The notes under the pieces: model-generated | Database searches by the model: none | What the model was told of the DNA's origin: nothing | The model's input: only the letters and a program-made list of their open reading frames with translations | Position numbers and translations under genes: made by a program | Shown here: piece after piece, positions 16,245 through 24,553 of the stretch | Layout: every line of letters begins with the position of its first letter | Numbering within the stretch: position 1 is the stretch's first letter | NCBI GenBank assembly: GCA_035536775.1 | Contig: DATLNM010000028.1 | Span: forward strand, 1 to 64,000 | Direction: 5' to 3' | DNA: 64,000 nucleotides | DNA from: DATLNM01 sp035536775 | GTDB lineage: Bacteria; Actinomycetota; CADDZG01; WHSQ01

Positions 16245-16778
16245 GTGCAGACTTTCACCATCCCCGTCACCGAGGTCCTCGGCAAGCCGGGCGCATCCAC
16301 GGAGGTCGAGGTGGCGGCCCCTCTCGAGGGGGCGGGAACCGCCTTGGCATGCCTCGACGGCACCCCGGTGAGGGTCACAGGACGTCTCGACGGCGTCGTC
16401 GAGGGCATCCTCGTCGCCGGGCGGGCCGTGGGCTCGATGGTCGCACGCTGTGCGCGCTGCCTCGACGAGCTGCCTTCGGCGGTAGAGCTCGAGCTCTGCG
16501 AGCTCTTCGTAGGGGCAGGCCAGGAGGCCGACGAGGACGCCTATCGCGTGAAGGGCATGGAGATCGATCTGGAGCCGATGCTGCGAGACGCTTTCGTACT
16601 CGCGCTCCCGCTCAACCCTCTATGCCGTAAAGACTGCGCCGGGCTGTGCGCCCGGTGTGGGGCGAACCTGAACAACACGTCGTGTGACTGCGTGGAGGAG
16701 ACCGGCGACCCGCGTTGGGCTGCCCTGGACGAGGTCCGGGCACAGCTCGAGGCGGCAGACAGCCCGACCCAGGGATAA
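16245..16778 (+). CDS. YceD/DUF177 family protein
   Basis: 177 residues from GTG. The C-terminal third has the family cysteine cluster CARCLDEL, then NPLCRKDCAGLCARCGANLN, which probably binds zinc. YceD proteins are found next to rpmF across bacteria and are linked to 23S rRNA handling, as here where rpmF starts 11 bases downstream. The exact activity is not established from sequence. Confidence 0.85.
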   Translation: MQTFTIPVTEVLGKPGASTEVEVAAPLEGAGTALACLDGTPVRVTGRLDGVVEGILVAGRAVGSMVARCARCLDELPSAVELELCELFVGAGQEADEDAYRVKGMEIDLEPMLRDAFVLALPLNPLCRKDCAGLCARCGANLNNTSCDCVEETGDPRWAALDEVRAQLEAADSPTQG

Positions 16779-16789
16779 GAGGAGGAACG

Positions 16790-16966
16790 ATGGCGGTACC
16801 CAAGAGGCGCAAGACCGGTTCGAAGATGCGGATGCGCCGTGCTCATTGGAAGACGGAAGCGCCGACCTATTCGTCGTGTCCGCAATGCCGCCAGCCAAAG
16901 CTGCCGCATCGTGTGTGCCCGACCTGCGGCCACTACGCCGGCCGCCAGGCAGTCGAGACGGAGTAG
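16790..16966 (+). CDS. rpmF: 50S ribosomal protein L32 (bL32)
   Basis: 58 residues from the ATG after GGAGGAAC. The typical start MAVPKRRKTGSKMRMRRAHW is followed by a zinc-binding C4 set, CPQC and CPTC, near residues 29-45, so this is the zinc form. It lies in the usual DUF177-rpmF-rnc order. Confidence 0.95.
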   Translation: MAVPKRRKTGSKMRMRRAHWKTEAPTYSSCPQCRQPKLPHRVCPTCGHYAGRQAVETE

Positions 16967-16971
16967 CCACG

Positions 16972-17694
16972 ATTCAAGGACTCGACCGGATGGGCGTGCC
17001 TCCCCAGGGGGGCGCCCTCTATGACCTGGCATTGACGCATCGATCGCTCGCGTTCGAGCAGGGTCTCGGCGCGCACAACGAGCGGCTCGAGTTCCTCGGT
17101 GACGCGATCCTCGACGCCGTGGTGACCGGCCACATCTACGACGCCTACCCGGACCACTCCGAAGGTGACCTCGCGCGTTTGCGCGCGTCGGTTGTCAATA
17201 CCGGTGCGCTCGCCGAGCTCGCGCGCGAGCTCGATCTCGGCCGCCACATCAGATTGGGCAAGGGCGAGGACGCGTCTGGTGGACGCGATAAGTCGTCGTT
17301 GCTCGCGGATTGCTTCGAGGCGCTGGTCGGGGCGATCTATCTCGATCAAGGTTACGAGGCGGTGCGCTCCGGCGTCCTGCCGTTGCTCGCCGCGCGCATC
17401 TCGGATGTCATCGCGCTGGGTGGCCCGGAGGATGCCAAGACCGCGCTCCAGGAGCGAGCGGTCAAGGTAACCGGCGCGCTGCCCACTTATCAGGTGGCGT
17501 CGGCCGGCCCCGATCACAACAAGAGCTTCACCGCAACGGTCTCGATCGAAGGACGTGTGACCGGCCGGGGCGCGGGGCGCAGCAAGAAAGAGGCCGAGCA
17601 GAACGCGGCCCGTGTCGCCCTTGACGCCCTCGAGAGGCAAGACGTCGGCTCAGACGTCCAAGTAGAGGAGGGGGCCGGTGCCAGAGCTTCCTGA
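16972..17694 (+). CDS. rnc: Ribonuclease III, start uncertain (ATT 16972 or ATG 16990)
   Basis: About 234-240 residues. RNase III cuts double-stranded RNA in rRNA maturation. The catalytic signature NERLEFLGDAILD (with its metal-binding E and D) is at about residue 45, a second acidic block LADCFEALVGAIYLDQG follows, and the C-terminal 70 residues are a dsRNA-binding domain (FTATVSIEGRVTGRGAGRSKKEAEQNAA). The ATG 16990 has no ribosome site and leaves a short first helix; an ATT at 16972 lies seven bases after ACGGAG and would restore LDRMGVPP. I report the longer form as tentative. It overlaps fpg by 17 bases. Confidence 0.9.
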   Translation: MQGLDRMGVPPQGGALYDLALTHRSLAFEQGLGAHNERLEFLGDAILDAVVTGHIYDAYPDHSEGDLARLRASVVNTGALAELARELDLGRHIRLGKGEDASGGRDKSSLLADCFEALVGAIYLDQGYEAVRSGVLPLLAARISDVIALGGPEDAKTALQERAVKVTGALPTYQVASAGPDHNKSFTATVSIEGRVTGRGAGRSKKEAEQNAARVALDALERQDVGSDVQVEEGAGARAS

Positions 17695-18517
17695 GATAGA
17701 GGTCCTCCGACGCGACCTCGAGAAAGAAGTCGTGGGCCGGCGCATCAAGGACGTAGAGGTACGTCCCGGCACGAACGCGATGAAGATCATCCGGCGGCAT
17801 GGGCGCCGCAAGGAGTTCCAGGATCTCCTCGTCGGCGCCAAGGTCGACCGCATCGGCCGTTCGGGCCGCCGCATCGTCTTCCACCTCGACTCCGACCACG
17901 CCCTCGTCGTCGACCTCGGGGACGCTGGGCATCTCTTCAAAACGAGTGCCTCTGATCCCGTCGCGACGAACACCCACATCATCATCGCGTTCACGATCGG
18001 CGGTCAGATGCGCATCATCGATCCCAACCGATCCGGCGAGGTTTATGTGACGCCGAGTGCGGACCTCGAAGCCGAGAACGATTCCTCGGCCATAGACCCG
18101 CTCGAGCAACAGGTCACATGGCATCACTTCTCCGCGCTGCTGCAGGAGCAAGGGCAACCGATGAAAGACCTCCTGATGGACGAGAAGTTCATCTGCGGTC
18201 TCGGCGACATCTACTCCGACGAGATCCTGTTCGCGGCCGGTATCAAGTTCGACCGTCAGTCCGACAAGTTGTCGTCTCAGGACGTCAGGCGCATCTATCG
18301 CGCGTTGATCGAGGTCCTCCAAGAGGCCGTTAAGGCGCGCGGCACGACATGGGGTCGAAAGAACTTCCGGGATCTCCACGGCGCGCCGGGAGGGTGGCAG
18401 CTCGAGCTCAAGGTCTATGAGCGTGATGGCGAAGCATGCCGCCGCTGCCGCAACGAGATCGTCAAGGAAGAGTTCAAGGACGGCTTCACCTACTTCTGTC
18501 CCCAATGCCAGTCATGA
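17678..18517 (+). CDS. Divergent Fpg/MutM-family DNA glycosylase
   Basis: 279 residues from GTG after GAGGAGGGGG. The N-terminus PELPEIEV carries the catalytic Pro and Glu of Fpg/Nei enzymes, and the C-terminus has an intact Cys4 zinc finger (CRRC and CPQC). But compared with E. coli Fpg several DNA-contact residues differ: Lys57 is Arg (SGRRIVF), the intercalating Met74 region reads LGDAGHL, the DPRRFG block reads DPNRSG, Asn168 is Asp (GLGDIYSDE) and the zinc-finger Arg258 is Gly (DGFTYFC). It may still be a glycosylase with altered specificity. It occupies the normal fpg locus between rnc and acyP. Confidence 0.8.
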   Translation: MPELPEIEVLRRDLEKEVVGRRIKDVEVRPGTNAMKIIRRHGRRKEFQDLLVGAKVDRIGRSGRRIVFHLDSDHALVVDLGDAGHLFKTSASDPVATNTHIIIAFTIGGQMRIIDPNRSGEVYVTPSADLEAENDSSAIDPLEQQVTWHHFSALLQEQGQPMKDLLMDEKFICGLGDIYSDEILFAAGIKFDRQSDKLSSQDVRRIYRALIEVLQEAVKARGTTWGRKNFRDLHGAPGGWQLELKVYERDGEACRRCRNEIVKEEFKDGFTYFCPQCQS

Positions 18518-18562
18518 CAGCCGAGCAGGGCGGACCCCAGATCCCTTCGAGGAGGAACGAAA

Positions 18563-18838
18563 GTGGAAGATAGGACCCGCGTCCACGTCTTCGTCGACGG
18601 AGACGTCCAGGGCGTGAACTTCCGTCAAGCCATCGCGGACAAGGCCAACGAGCAGGGCGTGACCGGGTGGGTGCGCAACCTCAACGACGGGCGCGTCGAA
18701 GCCGTCCTGGAGGGGCCGCGCGACGAGGTCTACCGCGTCGTCGGGCTGTGCCGTGCGGGGCCTAAAGGGGCTCGTGTGGCTGGTGTGCAGGTCGATCGGG
18801 AGCCGCCGAAGAACGAGAAGACCTTCAAGATCAAATAG
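18563..18838 (+). CDS. acyP: Acylphosphatase
   Basis: 91 residues from GTG after GGAGGAAC. Hydrolyses acyl phosphates. The conserved P-loop VDGDVQGVNFR ends in the catalytic Arg (residue 21), and the catalytic Asn is in WVRNLNDGRVEAVLEG near residue 39. It lies between fpg and smc exactly as in mycobacteria. Confidence 0.93.
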   Translation: MEDRTRVHVFVDGDVQGVNFRQAIADKANEQGVTGWVRNLNDGRVEAVLEGPRDEVYRVVGLCRAGPKGARVAGVQVDREPPKNEKTFKIK

Positions 18839-18921
18839 GTCGCAGGGCAACCACCGGCAGGTGGATCGCCTGAAGCAAACAAGTCGCGGCCTATTGCCGG
18901 AGGCTCGCCACCCGCCCTTGC

Positions 18922-18927
18922 TAGGTT
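18922..18927 (+). promoter_or_regulatory. -10 element (TAGGTT) of a leaderless smc transcript
   Basis: TAGGTT ends seven bases before the smc ATG (18935); the gap GAGACCC has no ribosome site. Confidence 0.4.
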
Positions 18928-18934
18928 GAGACCC

Positions 18935-21900
18935 ATGTACGTCCGCTCCCTGCGGCTTGCGGGGTTCAAGTCGTTCGCCACGCCCACGGTCCTCGATTTC
19001 GAGGAGGGCGTGAACGTCATCGTCGGGCCCAACGGCTCCGGCAAGTCCAACATCGCCGACGCGCTCGCGTGGGTCCTCGGCTCTCAGGCGCCGACCAGCT
19101 TGCGTGGCGCGTCGATGGAGGACGTGATCTTTGCGGGGTCCCAATCGAAGCCGCGGCTCGGGTCCGCCGAGGTCTCTCTGACGCTCGACAACACGTCGCG
19201 GACGCTTCCTCTCGATCTCACCGAGGTCACCATCAGCCGCTCCACCGATCGCTCCGGCGCGTCCGAGTACCGGATCAACGGTGCTCCTTGCAGGTTGATG
19301 GACATCGCCGAGCTCTTGTCCGATACCGGGATCGGCCGCAGCATCCATACCGTCGTCAGTCAGGGGAACCTCGATGCCGTTCTGGAGGCCCGTCCCGAGG
19401 AGCGCCGCGCGTTCATCGAAGAGGCCGCTCACATCGGCAAGCACCGGCGGCGCAAGGACCGTGCGCTGCGCAAGATCGAGCGTGTCGACGACAACCTCAC
19501 GCGTCTCAACGACGTCCTCGAGGAACTGAGGCGTTCGATCAGGCCGCTCAAGCGCCAGGCGTCCGTGGCGGCCCAGTACTCCGAGCTGTTGTCAGAACAT
19601 CGTGATCTTCGCCAGCGGTTGACCGCGACCGAGCTTCACCGGCTCAAGGTCGAGGACGACGCGGCCGATGTCGAGGCCGCGGTTCATCGCGCCACGCTGC
19701 TTGCGGAAGAGCTGGCAACGGTGCGCGCGCGACTGGCTACCAGCGAGCGGGAGCGGGAGGAGCTCGCGTCCGCGGCCGAACGCGCCTCGGACGTGTCCCA
19801 CTCGATGGGCCGCGCTCACGATCGGTTGAGGAGCCTCGCGCGCCTTGCAGGTGAGCGTTCGGAGCGCCTGCAGGCCCGGCTCTCGGCCGAGACGGAACAG
19901 GGCTACCAGGAACGGATCCGGCTTCTGACCGACGCCAAGAAGAGGTGGGGGACCGAGGTCGGTGCGCTGACTCTCGTGGCGGACGACGTCAGGACGCGCG
20001 CCGAAGGCGGGCGTGCCGAGCGGCGCGCGGCCGAGGCCAAGGTCGCATCCGCTGACGACGCATTGAGCTCGGCTCGCAATGCCGAGACGGGGGCCGCTCA
20101 GGCTCTCGTCAGGTCGGAGGGCAGCGAAGCTGCGGGCCGTGCCACGCTCGGTGCTATCGACGCGCGCGTCAAGGCGGTCGAGGAGCGCCGCGATGTGACC
20201 CAACGCGAGCTCACAGCCGACGCAGAGCGCGTCGCCGCGGCCGAGGCCGAAGTGCGCGCTCTGGAATCCGAGCTTGATGTTGCCGCGGGAACAGCAGCTG
20301 AGGCCGAGTCGGTCCTGGAAGGCTCCCGCGAGCACGCGGACGAGCTGCGGAGAGCTTTGAACACGAGCGAGGCCGGCCGCAGCGCAGCCGCTGCGCGCTC
20401 GGACGCGCTCGAAGAGGTCGATCATCTCCTCGACGGTCTGGACGAGGCCAAGGCGCGGATCGCGCCCTTGTTGCTGTCCGCTCGAGCCGCAGGCGACGTC
20501 GCGAAAGCGGGCCGCGATGAGGCCGCACGTCTGGTGGCCGAAGCAGACGCTCTCGTCGAGCAGAGATGGCAGGACGTCGCGCGCCACGACCAAGAGTTGC
20601 GCCGACTCGACGCGCTCATGTCCGGAGCAGCCGAACGGCTCACGGGAGCCCGGCGTCAACGCGAGACCCGCGAGATCGAGCTTGCGGCCCTGGACGAAGA
20701 GCTCGCTCGCGCCAACGACGCGCTCGCCGCGGCCGAGCGAGACGCCACCGAGGAGCGTGCTCAGATCCCGATGCACCGCGCTCGCCTCGAGGAGACGCAA
20801 CGCACGCGTGCGGCATGTGAGTCGGCGCTCGAAGAGGCCAAAGCCGAGGCCGCCGCGATCGCTCAGCGTTCCTCGGCAGCGGAGCTCGACGCCCGCGCCG
20901 CCGAGGAACGAGTGCTCGCCGCAAGGTTGCGACTCGAGGAGGCCGAAGCCGGACTGGCGGACGCCGAGAAGGCGCTCGCAGGCCTCGCCGATCTACGCGC
21001 CCAGTTGTCAGAGGCAGTTGAGCGCGCCGCGGCGGTTGCAGACGCCGCGCTGACCGCGGCAGGTGTCGCGGCCCGCTGGGGCGAGGAAGCGGCGGATCGC
21101 GCCACCGCGGCTCGAACCGAAGCCCATGCCGCCGACGCCCGGTTCACTTCGATGCGAGCGCGTGAGACCGAGTTGTCCCGCCATCTCGAAGACGTGGCCA
21201 AGGCGCGCAACATCGCAGAGGTCAGACGCGCCGAAACGCGGGCCCGCTCTGAAGCGGTCGCCGAGCGCGCTATGGACGAATGGGGTCTGGGTCTAGACGC
21301 ACTCATGGCCCTCGAGCCCTATCCGGTCGAGGAAGAGCCAGCTGCACGTACGCGCGCGGAGAGGCTCGAGCGCGACATGAAGAGGCTTGGCACCGTGAAC
21401 CCCCACGCCGCGGAGGAATTCGTCGAGCTCTCCGAAAGGGAGGCCTTCCTCGTGACTCAGATGGAGGACCTCCGAACCTCACGTCGCGATCTCATGAAGG
21501 TCGTGCGCGAGGTCGACGAGACCATCGAGATGGTGTTCAACCAAGCGTTCGAGGATGTCGCGCGCCAGTTCGAGGGCGTCATCGCCCGTCTGTTCCCGGG
21601 CGGGAGCGGACGCTTGAAACTTACAGATCCCAACGACATGCTGACCACTGGGATCGAGATCGAGGCGCGTCCGCCCGGAAAGAACGTCCGCAAGCTGTCG
21701 TTGCTATCGGGCGGTGAGCGGTCGCTCGTCGCACTGGCGTTCCTGTTCTCGATCTTCAGGTCGCGCCCCTCCCCGTTCTACCTCCTCGATGAGGTCGAGG
21801 CGGCCTTGGACGACGTCAACCTCAGCCGTTTCCTCGGGCTGATACACGAGCTCGAAGAACACGCCCAGGTCCTGATCGTGACTCACCAAAAGCGCACGAT

Positions 21901-21991
21901 GGAGGCTGCCGACGTCCTTTACGGCGTCTCCATGGCCAAGGACGGAATCTCCCACGTCATCGCGAAACGCCTTTCGGAGGTCCCCATCTAG
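18935..21991 (+). CDS. smc: Chromosome segregation SMC protein without a hinge domain
   Basis: 1018 residues; bacterial SMC is usually about 1150-1200. The N-terminal ATPase half has Walker A GPNGSGKSN near residue 33 and the C-terminal half has the signature LSLLSGGERSLVAL near 922 and Walker B FYLLDEVEAALDD near 946, so the head should bind ATP. Between them residues about 165-505 and 530-865 are continuous Ala/Glu/Arg-rich coiled coil of nearly equal length. The roughly 150-residue globular hinge expected in the middle is missing; only a short segment around LDEAKARIAPLLLSARAAGD (about 503-523) could form a turn. Locus order (acyP-smc-ftsY) is standard. No scpA or scpB is in the window. 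Confidence 0.92.
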   Translation: MYVRSLRLAGFKSFATPTVLDFEEGVNVIVGPNGSGKSNIADALAWVLGSQAPTSLRGASMEDVIFAGSQSKPRLGSAEVSLTLDNTSRTLPLDLTEVTISRSTDRSGASEYRINGAPCRLMDIAELLSDTGIGRSIHTVVSQGNLDAVLEARPEERRAFIEEAAHIGKHRRRKDRALRKIERVDDNLTRLNDVLEELRRSIRPLKRQASVAAQYSELLSEHRDLRQRLTATELHRLKVEDDAADVEAAVHRATLLAEELATVRARLATSEREREELASAAERASDVSHSMGRAHDRLRSLARLAGERSERLQARLSAETEQGYQERIRLLTDAKKRWGTEVGALTLVADDVRTRAEGGRAERRAAEAKVASADDALSSARNAETGAAQALVRSEGSEAAGRATLGAIDARVKAVEERRDVTQRELTADAERVAAAEAEVRALESELDVAAGTAAEAESVLEGSREHADELRRALNTSEAGRSAAAARSDALEEVDHLLDGLDEAKARIAPLLLSARAAGDVAKAGRDEAARLVAEADALVEQRWQDVARHDQELRRLDALMSGAAERLTGARRQRETREIELAALDEELARANDALAAAERDATEERAQIPMHRARLEETQRTRAACESALEEAKAEAAAIAQRSSAAELDARAAEERVLAARLRLEEAEAGLADAEKALAGLADLRAQLSEAVERAAAVADAALTAAGVAARWGEEAADRATAARTEAHAADARFTSMRARETELSRHLEDVAKARNIAEVRRAETRARSEAVAERAMDEWGLGLDALMALEPYPVEEEPAARTRAERLERDMKRLGTVNPHAAEEFVELSEREAFLVTQMEDLRTSRRDLMKVVREVDETIEMVFNQAFEDVARQFEGVIARLFPGGSGRLKLTDPNDMLTTGIEIEARPPGKNVRKLSLLSGGERSLVALAFLFSIFRSRPSPFYLLDEVEAALDDVNLSRFLGLIHELEEHAQVLIVTHQKRTMEAADVLYGVSMAKDGISHVIAKRLSEVPI

Positions 21992-23003
21992 CGACGGTCA
22001 CCGCGATCGCCACCGCAGCCCCGGCGACGACCCACCACACCCACGCAGGTGTCCCATCCGGAAGATCACGGGCCGGCAGCTGCAGCCCGGCCGCGATCGG
22101 CGAAGGTGCACCCACCCCGCTGGCGTCGATCGCCAGATCGTGCGTGAGATCTCCGGCGCGTTCGTCGATGCGCAGGTACGAGAACCACATGTCCGAGGTG
22201 GGAAGCCACGACATCCCCTTGTCCGACGCGAGATCGCGCAGCAGGGATCCCGACGCCCGCTCGTTGCGGTCGAGGAATATGCCCTCGCGTTCTTCAGGTG
22301 AGGTCGGGGCGGGAAGTAGTGCGGGCTTCGTCTGCGTCAGAAGGAAGACGTCGGCCTCGATCGGCGCGTCCGGTCCCGAACCGAGGCCGAGGATGCGCAG
22401 AGGGACCCATGGGTTCGGGGTCGGGATCGTGACGTGTATCGGTGTGCCGTCGCCCGTCGCCTGACCGAGGTCGCGCGCGGCACTCGCATCGAAACGCGCA
22501 GCCATGAATATCGGGCTGCGGCGCGCGTAGAACTCGAGCACCTCAGGAGTGTCGGGCGTCAGCAGGAAACCGTTCTCCTTGGCCCACGTGCCGACTTCTT
22601 GCGCTCCACCTTTGAGCACGGTGATGTCCAGCGCATCGATGCGTGTCTCGAGGAGTACTTCAGCCTCAGGCGCGGCAGCAGCATCGAGTGCGGCCGATTC
22701 AGCCGTCAGGTCCCGAACCGGCGGTGCGACCTCCCGAGCGAGGCGCTGCAGCGTCCAGTCACCCGCGCGCTTCACGTCGCTGGGGACGCCCGGCAACGGC
22801 ACGATCGAGCCGAACTCGCCCCCACCCCCGTTGAACTCGAACGACGTGATGTAGTGCTCGACGCCGTCGACGTAGGCCACGAGCGTGGACGTCTTCAGGA
22901 GGCTCACCGTCCCGTTGGGATTGACGAGCCCGCCGCACGCGAGTGCCGGGGCCGCCGTCAGGATCGTCAGTGCAACGATCGCCAAGACTGTCAGCTTGCG
23001 CAT
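21957..23003 (-). CDS. Secreted/membrane-anchored DUF2330 protein
   Basis: 348 residues. An N-terminal signal peptide (MRKLTVLAIVALTILTAAPALA) is followed at once by CGGLVNPNGTV, a DUF2330 hallmark in which the Cys comes just after the cleavage site. The body contains ITSFEFNGGGGEFGSIVPLPG, typical of the family, and the C-terminus has one membrane segment (WVWWVVAGAAVAIAVTVARW). The protein would face the outside, tethered at its C-terminus. The function of the family is unknown. The ATG at 23003 follows GAGGGGGA. Its 3' end overlaps smc by 35 bases, convergent. Confidence 0.75.
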   Translation of the reverse strand: MRKLTVLAIVALTILTAAPALACGGLVNPNGTVSLLKTSTLVAYVDGVEHYITSFEFNGGGGEFGSIVPLPGVPSDVKRAGDWTLQRLAREVAPPVRDLTAESAALDAAAAPEAEVLLETRIDALDITVLKGGAQEVGTWAKENGFLLTPDTPEVLEFYARRSPIFMAARFDASAARDLGQATGDGTPIHVTIPTPNPWVPLRILGLGSGPDAPIEADVFLLTQTKPALLPAPTSPEEREGIFLDRNERASGSLLRDLASDKGMSWLPTSDMWFSYLRIDERAGDLTHDLAIDASGVGAPSPIAAGLQLPARDLPDGTPAWVWWVVAGAAVAIAVTVARWGPPKGVSR

Positions 23004-23091
23004 GCCGTCCCCCTCGTATCCGTCCGTGCCGTCCTCCGATAGACGGCCGGGGTGCGCTGAAAGGTTCCCGGCGATTGACCCACAGCGCACG

Positions 23092-24435
23092 ATGCTCCAA
23101 CCTCAGGGCGTGGACATCCAGACAGGCTTCGCACGCTCGGGCGCGAGCCACATCGCGTACCAGGTGCTCGGTGACGGTCCGGTCGACATGGTGTTCATGT
23201 CGGCGTGGTTCAGCCACATCGACGGGCGCTGGGAAGAGCCGATGTTCGCGCGGATGCTCCGGCGGTTCTCGACGTTCGCGCGGCTGATCGTGTTCGACAA
23301 GCGCGGAAGCGGCGCGTCCGATCCCCTCCCGCAGGATGCGGTCACGTGGGAGGACTGGGCCGACGACATCCGGTGTGTGATGGATGCGGTGGGGTCGGAG
23401 AAGGCGGCGATCGTGGGGGTGGGCGATAGCGGGCCTATAGCGATGTTGTTCGCGGCGACGTATCCCGAGCGGGTGACGGCGCTCGTGTGTGCCAATACCA
23501 CTGCGAAGCTGACGGCCGACAACGATTACCCGGGCCGGGCGCCCGAACAGATAGAGGCGTTCCTCGCGCGCCAGGAGGAGAACTGGGGCACCGGGGGGAT
23601 GATGGAGATCTTCTGCCCGAGCAAGGCCAACGACGACAGATACAGACAGTGGTGGGCGAAGTACCAGCGGATGTCGGCGAGCCCCGGCAACTGCACGGCG
23701 GTCACCAGGCTGATCATGCAGATGGACGTCCGCCCCTTCCTCTCGACGATCCAGGCGCCCACGCTCGTGGTCCAACGGAAAGACCTCGCAATGGTTCCGG
23801 TCGAGCACGGCCGCTATCTGGGCGAAAACATCCCCGGGGCTCGCTATGTGGAGCTTCCCGGAGCGGATTACTTCATCTACATCGGTGCGCCCGACATCCA
23901 GGACGAGATCGAAGAATTCATCACGGGTGTGAGAGCAGTGAGTGAGCCCGATCGCGTGCTCGCGACCGTGATGTTCACAGACATCGTCGGTTCGACGACC
24001 ACACTCTCTGAAGTGGGGGACCGCCGCTGGAAGGAGCTTCTCGACACGCATGACTATGTGATCAGGCGCAATCTCGATGAGCACCGTGGGCGACTCGTCA
24101 ACACCACAGGAGACGGGATCCTTGCGACCTTCGACGGCCCCGCGCGAGCGATCCGCAGCGCGTTCGGTATCCGCGACGGTCTCCGCGATGTCGGGATCAG
24201 CATCAGGTGCGGGCTCCACACCGGCGAGCTCGAGGTCCATGGCGAGGATGTGCGCGGGATGGCCGTTCATATCGGGGCCCGGGTGATGTCTATCGCCGAC
24301 GCCGATCAGGTCGTTGTCTCCCGAACGGTCAAAGACCTGACCGTGGGCTCAGGGATCGTGTTCAGGGACCGCGGTGAGCACACCCTCAAGGGCGTTCCTG
24401 AGCCGTGGCAGCTTTTCGAGGCAGTGGAGGCCTGA
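23092..24435 (+). CDS. Class III adenylate/guanylate cyclase with N-terminal alpha/beta-hydrolase domain
   Basis: About 447 residues. Residues 1-280 are an alpha/beta-hydrolase fold (FDKRGSGASDP, then GVGDSGPIAMLFAATYPERV), and residues about 285-445 are a class III cyclase catalytic domain (VMFTDIVGSTTTL with the first metal Asp, TTGDGILATF with the second, and GMAVHIGARV). The usual nucleophile elbow of this subfamily, GVSEGG, reads GVGDSG, so the hydrolase serine appears lost and that domain is probably a sensor. The adenine-selecting lysine position reads Asn (RLVNTTGDG). Product (cAMP or cGMP) is not decided. Start ATG 23092; GTG 23110 is possible. No membrane segment is seen. Confidence 0.82.
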   Translation: MLQPQGVDIQTGFARSGASHIAYQVLGDGPVDMVFMSAWFSHIDGRWEEPMFARMLRRFSTFARLIVFDKRGSGASDPLPQDAVTWEDWADDIRCVMDAVGSEKAAIVGVGDSGPIAMLFAATYPERVTALVCANTTAKLTADNDYPGRAPEQIEAFLARQEENWGTGGMMEIFCPSKANDDRYRQWWAKYQRMSASPGNCTAVTRLIMQMDVRPFLSTIQAPTLVVQRKDLAMVPVEHGRYLGENIPGARYVELPGADYFIYIGAPDIQDEIEEFITGVRAVSEPDRVLATVMFTDIVGSTTTLSEVGDRRWKELLDTHDYVIRRNLDEHRGRLVNTTGDGILATFDGPARAIRSAFGIRDGLRDVGISIRCGLHTGELEVHGEDVRGMAVHIGARVMSIADADQVVVSRTVKDLTVGSGIVFRDRGEHTLKGVPEPWQLFEAVEA

Positions 24436-24442
24436 GGCCGCT

Positions 24443-24484
24443 CTGGGGCCCCTCGCCTGGGACCCCTCGCCTGGGGCCCCTCGA
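24443..24484 (+). repeat. Three tandem copies of a 14-base GC-rich unit
   Basis: CTGGGGCCCCTCGC (24443-24456), CTGGGACCCCTCGC (24457-24470) and CTGGGGCCCCTCGA (24471-24484) follow directly. Each unit contains a GGGGCCCC-like palindrome, and the last continues into AAGGGGC, so the array can form several hairpins. It lies just after the cyclase stop and could act in transcript termination. Confidence 0.8.
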
Positions 24485-24553
24485 AGGGGCGGACAGGCCC
24501 CCGGAGAATCACTGAGCCACGCCCAGAACACCTTCGACCTTCAGGAGATCCAC

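Noticed and set aside
19592..20800. 402-codon open frame on the minus strand opposite the smc coiled coil
   Set aside because: Shadow of Ala/Glu/Arg-rich codons; composition is Gly/Arg/Leu-rich without recognisable motifs.
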